Source: Opisthocomus hoazin
Lineage: Eukaryota > Chordata > Aves > Opisthocomiformes > Opisthocomidae
Length of the DNA stretch: 64,000 nucleotides
Assembly (NCBI RefSeq): GCF_030867145.1
Contig: NC_134433.1
Span: 9,065,216-9,129,215 of the forward strand
Reading direction: 5' to 3'
Numbering within the stretch: position 1 is the first letter of the stretch; each line of letters starts with the position of its first letter. A program made the position numbers and the translations under genes. Below are positions 24,992 through 36,600 of the stretch, piece by piece. Under the pieces are notes generated by a model that saw only the letters and a list, made by a program, of their open reading frames with translations, had not been told where the DNA came from and ran no database searches.

Positions 24992-26329
24992 TTTTTATCA
25001 GTAAAATGGTAGATTTACATCCTTTGGGTGCATGCAAAATCACAGGGAGCAGTGCTGGAGTGGATAGTAAGATACCCAGTCGTGCCAAGGGCAGGAGCTG
25101 TTGCAGCTTGCCTTCCTTATGGCTTGCGTAGCCTAAAAATCAGTCATTTTTAAGCTGGGTCTCACGGGACTTCACCCTTCCTCTCACTTGTTGCCACAGT
25201 TTACCAGGCCTTGTTGTCAAAATAGGTGGTATGGAAAGACGTGGGATTCTGCATTTTGTATTAAATTTTTGCTCAGTTAAACCAAATACAAACTTGCAGT
25301 AGGGAGTCTTTGCAAATTAATCCTTTACATTTTGCTTATTTTGATCGGTTGCGGTAAATCTTCTCAGTCTTTGCTGTTGTAAAAAGCAGGTTTAAACTAA
25401 GGACTTAACTCTTCAGTGTTCCCAGCTTGAGCCATGTAGAGCTTTCTTTTCATAGATATTTGGAGAACCCAGAGCTGCGGACTGCTCACAGAATTTCTGG
25501 CTTAGTGACAAAATGATCAAAGGACTAAGTATCTATCATTTGAGGTACATTTATACATTTCTTAGCTCCTGCTTAGGCGCTTTTAGAGGTAGCTGGATAT
25601 TGTAAGCATTCGACACATAAATCCTGTTGAAAATCTAGGCCTAACTGCGGGAGCTGAGCTCTTGGAACTCTGTCCTCATGTGTGTTCATATGGGTGCCCC
25701 AAACCACCCAATATTAACAACTACTTTCATCTTGTTCGTGTCAAGGCAAAGCTCCCACGTGTTTTGATCGGTCCGGGATCAAACCCTTATACATCACTCC
25801 TGCTGCAAACAGGAATTTAGATAATATCAAGCTTGATAGGTGTTGTACCTCCAAGCGCTTATTAAGGAATTAATATCCTATCACTTCCATTGGCAAAATA
25901 CTGACTATTGGACTTGCGACATTTCAAAATCTGTATCAGAACTCCGGGGCATATGTATGAAATGGGTTTTATACAGTAGTTTGAACAAGAGAAAAACTTT
26001 CAAGGGGCTCATACTTTTTTTTTTTGTCTTGTTCTCCAATCTAAAGCTGTATTAACTTTGTAGGTATGGTTCTTACTTAATCTTTCCTCCTTTTTCTGGA
26101 CAGTAATTGCCCTTGACAGATGCAAAGCTTTGTATAGTATCTAGTCCTGATGTCTTGAAACCTGGAACAATTGGGTAACTTCCTCTGTGGCTCCCAAAAC
26201 GTCCCATTTAATTCTAATCACTTGTAGTTCTTACAGCCTTAATCTCAAAGGATTTCCCAACATGACTCAGCTAAGCCTTAAAAGAGGTAAGCAGAGTTTA
26301 ACAGTGGTTTGCAGTCATAGAAACAAGTC

Positions 26330-26400
26330 TATTGCAGTGGCAGAACCAGCAGAGACCAAAAGTCCTGAATTCCAGTCCCCATGCTGTAGATGTTAGACAC
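26330..26400 (-). mobile_element. MIR-like SINE fragment
   Basis: The segment GTGGCAGAACCAGCAGAGAC and the following GTCCTGAATTCCAGTCCCCATGCTGTAG resemble the inverted tRNA-derived head of MIR/CORE-SINE elements (GGCAGAGCTGGGA...AACCCAGG...CTGACTCC). It is short and diverged, so the assignment is tentative. Confidence 0.4.
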
Positions 26401-29400
26401 ATGCAATATTAATGAATCAGTGAGACATGGGTCAGATCTCGAGAGCTGCAGGTGGGCAGACACTATTTCTGGAGTAAACTTCTCCAGGAATAATAATGCT
26501 TCTAGAATCCCATGCATTTCTGTCAAATATATTTCACCTAAAAGTCTAACATGGGCGTTTTCAGCATCAGTACCACAAGCAGCAGGCACAAGTTAATGGA
26601 AGATGCATCTTCCTGGAGAGTGTGTGCTGTGTTAGTACAAGCTGGAGGAGTAGCTGTCATGTTGCACTCTGCCTGAAATTTAATCTTGCAGGCTTACTGA
26701 AAAAGGTAAGTTTGCAGCTTTTGTTTAAACAGTAACATCCAGTGACAAGCAGTAAGTGTGGACACTCGGTGGTTGTCTAGAGACCGGGAGTAAACTGAAG
26801 GGGACTGTGTTTGTTTGGTTGCAGAAAGCATAGTGAAGTAATTTATGTAACACATCTAGGAGAGAAGAAGTATTTCCTTTTTGCCTGAGGAAAATAAACA
26901 CGTAGCAGAAGACCTAATTAAATCTGTTTTCCTAATAGATCTATCCTGTGGTTGACTGACTTCAGTGCTTATGAATGCTCAAGTTCCAAATGAAACTTTT
27001 CCTACATTTTTTTGAGCATGTAGAAAGATTTTTCTTTGCGTGGCTTTGCTTTTTCTTTCTTTCTTCTTCTTTTTTTTTTTTTTTGTTTTTTTGTTTGGGG
27101 CACTTTAACCTCAACTGAAGCATCTATTTACATTAGGCTTTGAAGAATGTAACGATTGCTGTCTTTATCTGTGAAACTAGTCCCAGATCCTACGTGTGAT
27201 TGAGTTACCCTGGCTATGTCCCAGCTCCATGACAGGACAAGACCTGATTACCTACATTGTACTACCACTTGCAGCAAAGTACACCGCTTTGGGGGAAGTT
27301 GCTGCACACTCCAGCAAGTCCCTTGATGTGGATGATCAGAGGGCCAGGGCTGTGATCAGACCAGTGAGGACTATGATCAAAAAAGCTTTGTATTCATAGG
27401 AAGTGAGGCTAATAAATACAGAGCTAATTCCTTTAGTTTTGAATGGTACAAGATACTATTGTTTTATGCAACAACTAAGCCGATTCTACAAAAACCGGAG
27501 TCTAAAAACTAAAGTTCTGGACTTGCAAGGCCAAGTCTACATCTGGTGTGAATTCAGTGGAAACAGGCTGATGTGTGGGAAACGAGAAGCTGGCCTGTAG
27601 CACAGAATCAAAATGGAGATCAAAAAGACCCTCTGAAGTGTGCTGTTTCCCATTTGTGTTGCTTTACTGGCCTACTGGCCACAAAGAAGCTGGATTCCAT
27701 TGTGCCCCGTTTGGTAGGAGCATGCAATGAATTACAGGCCCTGCTCCCCAGTGTAGTTCATCTCATAAACCACCCGCTGTTTAATTCAATTCATCCAAGA
27801 AATCTGAGTAACAAGGTAGATTTGGGAAGCAGCTTTGTGGGTTGATGGGACTAGACTCCACTGCACTCGTAGATGATGAAAATTGCAGAACTGAGGACCC
27901 TCTGCCTGAGCAAGTAGGAGAACTAAGGAGCAACAGCTCATCTGTCCCAGATGATTCTACCTGTAGGTGTTACACAGTGAAGATTTTGGTAACAGTCTCC
28001 TTGCTTGGACAAACCATAAAATGACATTGTCTTTAGATGAATGCAACAAGAATGTTTGAGTGTGGAGAGCAGACATATGACCAGAAAAAACTGTGTGTTC
28101 TTAACTCCAGGTGAAGCCCAGGGAAGCAGAAGTCACACACATCTTTAAGGAGGGACTCAGCTGCTCACGACAGCAAGCCTTGGGTTCATTCAAAAGGCAA
28201 GGAATGGACTTGTCCTAGCAAAAGAGAAGATGAAAACTAGAATTTATTGCTTGCACTTTATATATTTCTAGGTTTGCCAGAGCTTGTCTACTGCTTTTCT
28301 CACTTTTTTATTTGTTTAAAATAAAAAGTGTTCAGAGTTTCCTGACATTTAAATGTTTATTTTCCTTTTGTTGAGATTGATGGGTCATTAGCATTAAGTA
28401 TTAGTTCTGCACATGTGAGTGTTTGTAGGCTTTGGTCCCTTCTTTTTAATGTGAAGCTTTTGGAGAAAATTTATATTCATCTAAGTATTACCATAAAGAG
28501 GTTGGTTAAAAATCCCAAATCAGTCATGCTCTTCGCTTCAAAAGTTTTTCTGGAATGCAACGAATTCAGTCTGGAACAATTACGTTATTTGCAATGGTAA
28601 CTTCTGAACGAACCCTGGAATAGTATATGTGGTTAAAAACCTTTTCAAGAGCAATTGAAAAATGATGTTATCCCATCTATTGTTTAAAGGATTCCATGTG
28701 GTACAGTTCTTTGAATATTTAGGAAGCAAATGAAGCCAAAAAAGAAAATTTGGCAGACAAAAATCAAAGTGCTTGCATTGGCCCTAAATCTAGATATATG
28801 CACACTAATGATCTCATTTGAAAGATGTCTATATTAAGATGTGAAAGCTCTCTGGGTTCCCAAGGGGCAAGGTCATTGAATATTGTGATGTACCATGAAA
28901 CTAAACAGTTTTTTCTTACTGCAGAATAACCAAGGAATCAGAAACTCATTCTGTATGCATAACAAAGGACACATTAAGAGCATAGTATTTTGGGTAACCT
29001 TGCTCAGCAATACTTCATTAGAATTCTCATTGCAGGGAGGCACAAAATCAGCTTTGTACTTGGACACTCCTTCACTGGAAGATCTACAAATCTGCCGTAA
29101 CCCATTCAGACTCACTATACTTGTATTAACAGTTATCTGCATCTGTCTACAGACACATAGAGAAGGAACAAAAGGGGTTCAGCAAATATTCTGGCAAACC
29201 TTCCCATAGTGGTTTAAACTGCCAGTGCCCTATAGCCTGCTCTGCCTTTGTGTTAGAGATAACTGTTGTAGGGAAGTGGAGAGAGTGGAGTGTAGGGCTG
29301 TGCTTAGCCATGCTGTGTTTAGCCTTAGCCCAAATCTGCCTTCATCAGTGATTTAAGCAGAGATGCTGGACTTCGTATTGCAGTAGTTGAAGTGTGGACA

Positions 29401-30619
29401 CACAGAGTCCCTCCTGCCAGCTCTGTTACTTTAGCAGGATTTTATAATAGAGGAGAGTGGGCACCAGCAAGGACCATGACAGTCACCACACATTCATCAG
29501 ACCTCACCCAGCAAAGCCCAATGTGATCCAGCAGCAGGGACAACAAGGCTAATGGGACTCCAGCGAGAACTCTCTTGGTTTTCACTCTGTTCATGAGATT
29601 ATACTTTTCTTTAAAAAATCTAAAATAACAATAGGAGGTTCTGCTTTTTCAGGCTGTTTTGCATGTAAGTATTGCATATAGTAGTATTTTTCAAAACAAC
29701 AGACCGTGTTAGCAGTAGCATCTCATGCATTCAACTTCCTAATCTTGAGAAGGCCAGTTCATTAACATCAATAAGGTGAGTCATGTCAGATCTGCAGGAT
29801 TGGGCCATTTATCTCATTTTCTTCCTCTGAGGCATAAGCAGATCAGATATCCTGTAAATTCTAATGATTGCAATGCCCGCTTGCCAAGAGAAGGAGAGAA
29901 TGTTGCAAGTACCGTAAAATTCATTGTCCCTTGTGTGTCCTATTAAATGGTGTAGCCAAAAAATTTCTGTGTTACGACTTCAACAGCAGTGCTCATTTTG
30001 GAGTGTTTTATTAATCCAACTATTAACTCTCAGTATGTCCCTTTCAGAATAGTCTTTGGAGGTATTTAGAATGATACCCAAGCAGACTAGGCAGTCTTTG
30101 AATAGACGATGGACCAGGCAGCTGAAGAGATGCCACAGGATTTCAGAGGATCAACAAATCTCTGCAAAACCTTCAGCTGAACAAGCCCGCCCTTCTGAAC
30201 AGTTTAATCCAGGTAGGATTGCTAGAAGCTCCAAAAGCGTAGCTCAAGGCATTCCTTCAAGTGGGATTCTTCAGTGATTCTTGAGCCTTTTGTGGGGCTC
30301 TGCCTATGCCTATGTGTCCAGGGGTGGACCAACCCAAATACTTGTTCATACAAACCTAAATCACACGTCTTAGGTCAGTGGGTGGGCCCAGCTAGTCCAA
30401 CTGTTTGCATCAATTCCGTGCCATCCTTATGAATCCTTTTATTCCTTATTTTCCTTGATTCCTCCTAGATGTTACAGTGGTCTCTCTATTTGCCTGTTTA
30501 TTTTACTAGAGTGCCTTTTCTAGAGATATGTCGCTTACATGCAGACACATAAAATATTTTGTACCTCTATGTCACCTTTCACTGGAGAAAGGGTCTTTTA
30601 GTAGAGCCAGAACAGAAGG

Positions 30620-30705
30620 CATTGTCTCAGATTTACAGGCTCGGAAGCTGAGACCCACAGAGATAGCCTGATTTGCCTGGGGATACACAAAAGTCAGCGT
30701 AGTGG
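30620..30705 (-). mobile_element. MIR-like SINE core
   Basis: The pattern TTTACAGGCTCGGAAGCTGA, then CCACAGAGATAGCCTGATTTG and GGGGATACACAAAAGTCAG, follows the MIR core in reverse orientation (TTTACAGATGAGGAAACTGAGGCACAGAG...TTGCCCAAGGTCACACAG). It is old and diverged. Confidence 0.6.
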
Positions 30706-31126
30706 GGGAAAAAACCTGAACATGTATCTGCTATCTCCATGTAGCTTTTTTGCCATAAAGTATATTTCTTTGCTTATTCATCACATCTTTAAAAATATCA
30801 AAATGTTTCTGACCTTCTTTGAAAAATAGCTGAAGACAAACATCTGTTGTAAAATGAGTATTTCTTAGCAAGTAAAAAGATCAAATGAACTCATGTAGAA
30901 TCTCAGTTTGAGCCTCTTAGAAATGTTTGCTGCAGAGATATGCTTTCCTGCCTTACTGTTTCACCATTCATGCAGCATTAAAGAAGCTCCCTTCTCCTCT
31001 GAGACGACAGGAGGTTTCATGTTACGTTGTTAACCTCCTTCAGATCGTCTCCATGCACGATCCGAGTTACATTTACATGCAGACATAATGTCATTCAGCC
31101 CACTTTATGCCAGTTACATCTCTCTT

Positions 31127-31141
31127 GTTGCTATGGGGAAC
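31127..31141. promoter_or_regulatory. X-box-like palindrome (possible RFX site)
   Basis: GTTGCT-ATG-GGGAAC fits the loose RFX X-box pattern GYTRYY-N1-3-RRNRAC with a three-base spacer. It is intergenic, about 17 kb from the IFT22 promoter. A chance match is quite possible in 64 kb. Confidence 0.25.
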
Positions 31142-33344
31142 ATTGATAAGGAACCAATTAGCAAATAAAATATTTGAGGAGGAATGAGAAAACCAGTACT
31201 TGGTGGATTAGTGTGTAATAGGCAGTGACATTTTATTTGGCATTTGTCCTTACCTAGCTGAGCCTCTTCCACTGCAGCTTCAGCTACATTCTATGTAGTC
31301 AAAACATGCTCTTCCCACAGGATTTAGAGGCTTAGACATGTAACTCTATCTGACCCTGGGGAATTTTTATGATTCTCATGAGAAGAGGGAGTTTGCTTGC
31401 TTTGAAAGTGCTTTTGCTGGCAGGAAAGTGCAAAGAGCACCATCCAGTGTCTAATCAGAGTAATTACAGAAAAACTCGATGGCATTGATACAAAGGCGTC
31501 TCAACACATCTCAGGCAAGCTACACCTGGTGGCGCGCAGAACGGTCTAAATAAAAAGAGGCTACAGTCAGTTATAGAAGGAACTTCTAAGGGAAGACCAG
31601 CAAAGTTGTCAGCCTTTCAGGAAGACATGAGACAACCTGAAAGATCACGTCTTTTAAAGAAGAGCTGTATTCTGAGTTGGAATTATTGATGATTGAGGGA
31701 GCAGAAGACACAAGCAGGAGGAAGTGGAGGTGGCAATAGATGGGGCTGGTAAAGAAAAGTAAGCAAATTAAATCCGTGAAGGGAAGGAGCTACGGCACAG
31801 AGAGAAAATTGGGCCACATCCTTATCCTGTAGATCTTCCCCTTTGCAGAGTGGAATCAGCCAAAAGAGGGTAGGAAGTTGCATCGGCAGTTGAGAAAATA
31901 AGGGTGAGGTGACTTCAGCTGCCACTGCTGAGTCTCAACAGCCAGATATTGCTCATCAAATGGAGTAGTCCTAGATTTCGAGAAGGAAAATGATTTGGAA
32001 AAAGATTTTGCACAGAAGCGTCCAATAAGCAGTAGTTCATCTTACTACATATGGCTACAGGCTTTTGGTGGGCTGGGAAGATGGAACTAATAGGAGAACA
32101 AGGAGTCTATGAGGCTAAAGAGGGGCACAGGCAAAAATTAATATTATCTGCAAAGAAGTGATACCCAAATAAATATTCAAGAAAAAGCATGCAACTTTTC
32201 CACAAAGTAGTAGTTATGCAACAATCTGTTGAAACTGTAGGTAAAGAAGGAAATAGGAATGTTTGGTATATTATAAGCAGGATATTTATTAATCAGAGAT
32301 GCAGAGTTGTCCAGTTTAGCACAATGTTTGCAGTAACATATCCCTAATATATCCTCCCTAAAATCAGACTTGGGGTGGCGTAATTTAGAAATGCTGTAAT
32401 CCAAGACAGCTCCTCTGTTGTGTGCAGCATTCCCAGGAACAACTTAGCATGTGTTTGCTCTTTTTTTATATTGAACTTGCAGAGCAGAACTCACTTCTTT
32501 AATTAATGTTAAGCAGTGTTTTGTTGGTACCCTGTGGCAGAGGTGCCCAGATGGAGTGGTTTGAATACTGAAAACATGAGAAGTTTTTAATGTTCTATGG
32601 AGCTCTGTTAAAGTTGTCTGAATAGAACATCTGGTATTAAATCTTTGGATGAATCAGTTTCTGCAAGTATTTCGACCTGCCCTGGGTCTGTGCTTTGTTC
32701 CAGCTTTACATTCCCTCTCTTGCTTCCCTGTTTCTAGAGCCAGTAGAGGATGGTTTATTGCCTGGTGCAACCCATTAAAGTCCCTTTGTTGGGGGTTGAC
32801 CAGAAAGAGTATAAAAATCACTTTGACATCTGTGAGGTTGAAACGGCAACAGTGATTTAAGATCTCCCTGAAAGGGTTTTTATCTGTCCTCAAGGTGAAG
32901 GAGAAAGAAAAAGGAGTTATCATCCAGAGACTTCTAGCAGGGAAGATACTGCCTGATGTGTCTGCAGAATGGAGCACCGTCAGAGAGTTTTTGTGTAAAA
33001 CCTCTCTGCCACCCTCAGGGACCTGGTGTGGATACATCCATGCAAGACCTCCCTGCCAGGGGAAGTGAACTGTATCCCACTGCTCAGCGCTGACAGATCC
33101 CACTGCCAGTCCTGCTTTATGTGCAAGAAAAAAACACTCCTGCAGAGCTGAAGAGTGAGAAGAGGAAAATGGGAGCTGTTGCTATGTGATATGACTGATG
33201 CCATACATCAGATGGAAGTGCCCATACTTCAGAGATCCACAGCCACAGTCTTCCAAAACACGTGCCGCTGCTGGGTACAGTGAGGAAGGGCAGGCTCACA
33301 TGTTTTCCACTGCAAAGTCTGAGACAGTAGAGGCAAATCAAGGG

Positions 33345-33350
33345 CTGATG
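33345..33350. repeat. Target-site duplication, left copy (CTGATG)
   Basis: CTGATG directly precedes the TG end of the LTR and is repeated exactly after its CA end at 33635-33640. A six-base duplication is typical of class II (alpha/beta-type) retroviral integration. Confidence 0.85.
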
Positions 33351-33634
33351 TGTGGGAAACCATATAACTTGAGACAGAACAGCACTGTCTCATGACCCTG
33401 AAGGATGAGCGCATCCTGTGCCTCCCTTCCCTGTTCTCATGAGATAAGCGGTTTTCACACATCCAGCTGCAAAAGATCGTGGAAAACAGCAACTGTGAAC
33501 TGGCATTCGCAAAGCCACGAATCCAAAGCTGATTGGCTCTAGTAACTATTGTATTAGTATATAAGGTATTCACTTGAGCAATAAATTGATTCTGATCGAG
33601 CACAAGACTGGGGTCCGTGCAATCATTCACCACA
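33351..33634 (+). mobile_element. Solo LTR of a class II-type endogenous retrovirus
   Basis: This 284-bp element starts TGTGG and ends CCACA, a matching inverted terminal repeat, and is flanked by the identical six-base duplication CTGATG. Internally it has an inverted CCAAT box (GATTGGCT, about 33530-33537), a TATA box at 33558-33564 and an AATAAA signal at 33580-33585. This gives the order U3-R-U5 on the plus strand. Only about 20 bases separate the TATA box from the polyadenylation signal, so R is very short, as known for avian alpha-type LTRs. No internal viral genes are present on either side, so it is a solo LTR left by recombination between two LTRs. The exact family is not known to me. 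Confidence 0.85.
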
Positions 33635-33640
33635 CTGATG
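33635..33640. repeat. Target-site duplication, right copy (CTGATG)
   Basis: An exact repeat of 33345-33350. Together the pair defines the ends of the LTR insertion. Confidence 0.85.
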
Positions 33641-36600
33641 CGTATGGACCACCTAATTTAGAGGTGTTTGAGATTAACTCCTTTCACTTTAGGAAGGGTT
33701 TCAGCTAAGAAAGGCTGAGCACACAGAGCTCCCATTACCCTTCCTGGGACTTGGGACACATGGCTACACTCCTGTGCAGATTTTCAGATGAGTTCTGTTG
33801 CGAATCGCCCAAATTTACCTGTGCAGGGGCTCTGACTCCTGGACCAATGACTAAAGCCATGAAAGAGATTCAAATGGGAATTCCTAAGTTGCATTCAGAA
33901 TATTGTGAAGCAACAGTTTCACATGTAGTAACAAAAAAAAAAAAAAATTCACAATGTAACATTTTATGCTGTTGAGGAAATAAGGTATTTTGAGTTGTAT
34001 TCCTTTAAGATGTCTCGCTATGTTTAAAGGTCTGATTTTCTTCTCTTTTGTCTTGTTTTCAGGCTTGATAAATCAAGCAAAGTTCAGTGGAGTTATTCTT
34101 GCCTCACATCAATGGTAAGAGGAAAGAGAAGCAAGTTGTTCATGTTTAATGTTATTTTGTGCCAGATGTTTTGCTGGTAGAAATCCATAGCTCCACAGGC
34201 ACCAATTTCTTCAGGATCTGGAATGTCTGGCCCAATTTCTTTCTCCATTCTGGATGGTCTGTGAAGGAAATTGCTGTATTTTGCAATATTGAATATTCAT
34301 GCTGGGAAGTTACAAGCAAAAACAAGGTAATGAGACAGGGTCTCTAATAAGCTTCCTGTCACATGAAGCACTGGTTCTGTTGAAGCAGATGTGGTTGCTG
34401 ACTTGTTTCCAGAATGTTTGTTGAGTGGTGATTAGATTCTGTCACACTGATGTTATCTCTCTGTGATCTCATTCAATACAAGTAGTTCTGCAAACAGCGA
34501 AGTCTTTTTTTCTTATGAATTTATAATTTAAATTGTGTTATGGCATGGATTCTTTGATGTTTAGTGGGGATTGAGTTCGTTTTACGCTCTTTCTTCAATG
34601 AGAGATGAATAATCTGTCTTCTATACTTGGCCATCTACGTTCACAAAACTTGCAGGAATTAAACATCTCAAGTATGTAAAATTTGAGTGGGAATTATGAA
34701 CCAGTTACAAAATTATTTGGGTCCAATTCATGTAAACAAACGTGAACATGAGTCTCATTTTCTTACAAAAGCAAAAGGTAAGAATCAATCTTAGTATTTT
34801 GTCCTCATTTATTACCTGCTTGATTCCATTCTGTTTTATTTGTGATCAATCATGTAAGATATGCTGTATTTGTAACTCTGTATGAAATAGGGGATTTTTC
34901 TTGCCACAATGAATGCATATTAAAACATCATTAATTCATACTTGTTATGGGCCACACAAGAGATTACATTCTTTTCTTATTGTCCTTGCTGGAGCATGGG
35001 AAAGAGGTGACATGCATTTTAACTTATGTGTTTGCACAGGCAAGTACAAAGAAAGAACAGATTGTTTTTCCTTTAGAATCAGACCTCATCAGTTCTGATT
35101 TGGAAAGGAAGAAAGGAAACCTAGAATTGAAAATGACTTTTTGGGTTGCTGAGTCGAGGTCTTCTGCTTCTGCAGTGAGCCAAGTTCCCAATCTTTTTCA
35201 TAAACAGATTGTGCTATTCAGAAATATGCTCTTTCCTCCTTGTCATCTCTCCTTTCCTCAGAGTTTCCTACTTTATTAGGGCATTTCCTCCAGAATGTCT
35301 TTCTTTTGATAGGAAGAAACCTTCTGATTGCCATGGTCAGTTTATGCATGTTTGTTCTTGTTCAAGGAATGTCCTTTGGGTTGCTTAGTTCTTTCCTACT
35401 CCATCTAACTAAACTGAGACTGTGCATGTGCTCTGCTGTGCCAAGTCCAGTAAAGGAGACAGGACTTCGTCTTCATACCCAGCCCTTCATTTATTTCCCT
35501 CATACTTTAGCTGTTTAGTGCAAATTCTTCATGCATTTCTTCAGGATGTGTCACATTAAGCAAAGAGAAAGTTCCTGTGGATCATAGGTAATTTGAGGAA
35601 CTGGTCAAATGAGAAAGGTGGTGGGAAGGTTGGCAGCAGTCTCAGTTCACTGACTCTAGGAGGGTGATCTGTTGCACAGCCTAAGGCGATCATATGAAAA
35701 AAGTGAGGAAACTGTAGCCATTTTAGCTTGTTTGTACTAAACAAGAGGTCTGATGTCTTTCCATGTTCCTTCTATGTTGATGTTTCACATATTAATAACA
35801 TCCAGTCGAGGCTTCATGTGGTTTGACAGCGATTTCTTGGGGCCTGACCCAGGAAACTGCAAGCTTCAGCTTCCTCAACTTTCATGTGAAGGGTTAGGGT
35901 TCTGTACCTTCAGCAAAGCTAACTTTTCCTTCACGTCCTTCTCAAAGTCCATCTTGATTTTATTAATTTTACTTGTATAACATGTCTCATTAACCTTATC
36001 ACCATATCTCTGATTAATAACCTTACTAGCTGTGCAAAGTCTCTGCTTATTTTTTACATTGGAAATTTTTGCTTCCTCTAGATTAAGAAATGATTATATG
36101 GCTATTACAAAACGTCAGCAGGATTTAAGAAAAAAGCTTAAAAAAAAATCACAGTTCCTTCTTTCCAACCTCCTTGATACATTTTAAGTTACAAAGAGTA
36201 AAGAAAAATGACACCTATCCAATTTTCTGCTTGTATCTTGAGAACAGTCCTGTAAGAAAGACAACTCTGGTAGTCTCTCTCACTGTCTCTTTAATCTTCT
36301 GCAAGGTTAGTATAGTTTTCTTAATGTATATGAACAATTACTTTAAAAATGAAAAGCGTGAAGAGGGAGAATAATAATTCAAGAGGTAGAAGAAGTAGAT
36401 GAGACAAGAAGGTAAGAAGTAGATCAGACAAAATTTTATGCATTCAGCTTCACTTATGCCAGTGTGAAAGGTGGCATCTATTTATGGTTAAAGAGGAGCT
36501 ATCATGGAGACAGAACAAGAGCTAGAGATCAGGGCTCACTCATCTTCTATTGCAAAGTAGCCAGATTTCTTCATTATATTTGATAATGGCAGATTAAGCC

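Larger units (their letters stand above)
24992..33344. other. Intergenic stretch, RABEP1-IFT22, left part
   Basis: There is no coding exon that I can support. The sequence contains two MIR-like remnants (about 26330-26400 and 30620-30705), a T-rich run at about 27070-27084 and otherwise unassigned single-copy sequence. Several plus-strand open frames at 27196-28024 follow one another but show no family similarity. An exon-like segment at 30048-30211 has splice-site-like ends but stops in all three frames. A non-coding transcript cannot be excluded. Confidence 0.55.

Noticed and set aside
24033-25088. 351-codon minus-strand frame
   Set aside because: It runs antisense through a CR1 element and the CpG island, a frequent artefact.
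27196-28024. Run of four plus-strand open frames close together
   Set aside because: No shared family, no splice pattern joining them and no codon-level similarity to anything I know.
30048-30211. Exon-like segment with CTTTCAG acceptor and CCAG-GTAGGA donor on the plus strand
   Set aside because: All three frames contain a stop shortly after the acceptor, so it is not a coding exon. A non-coding exon is possible but unsupported.
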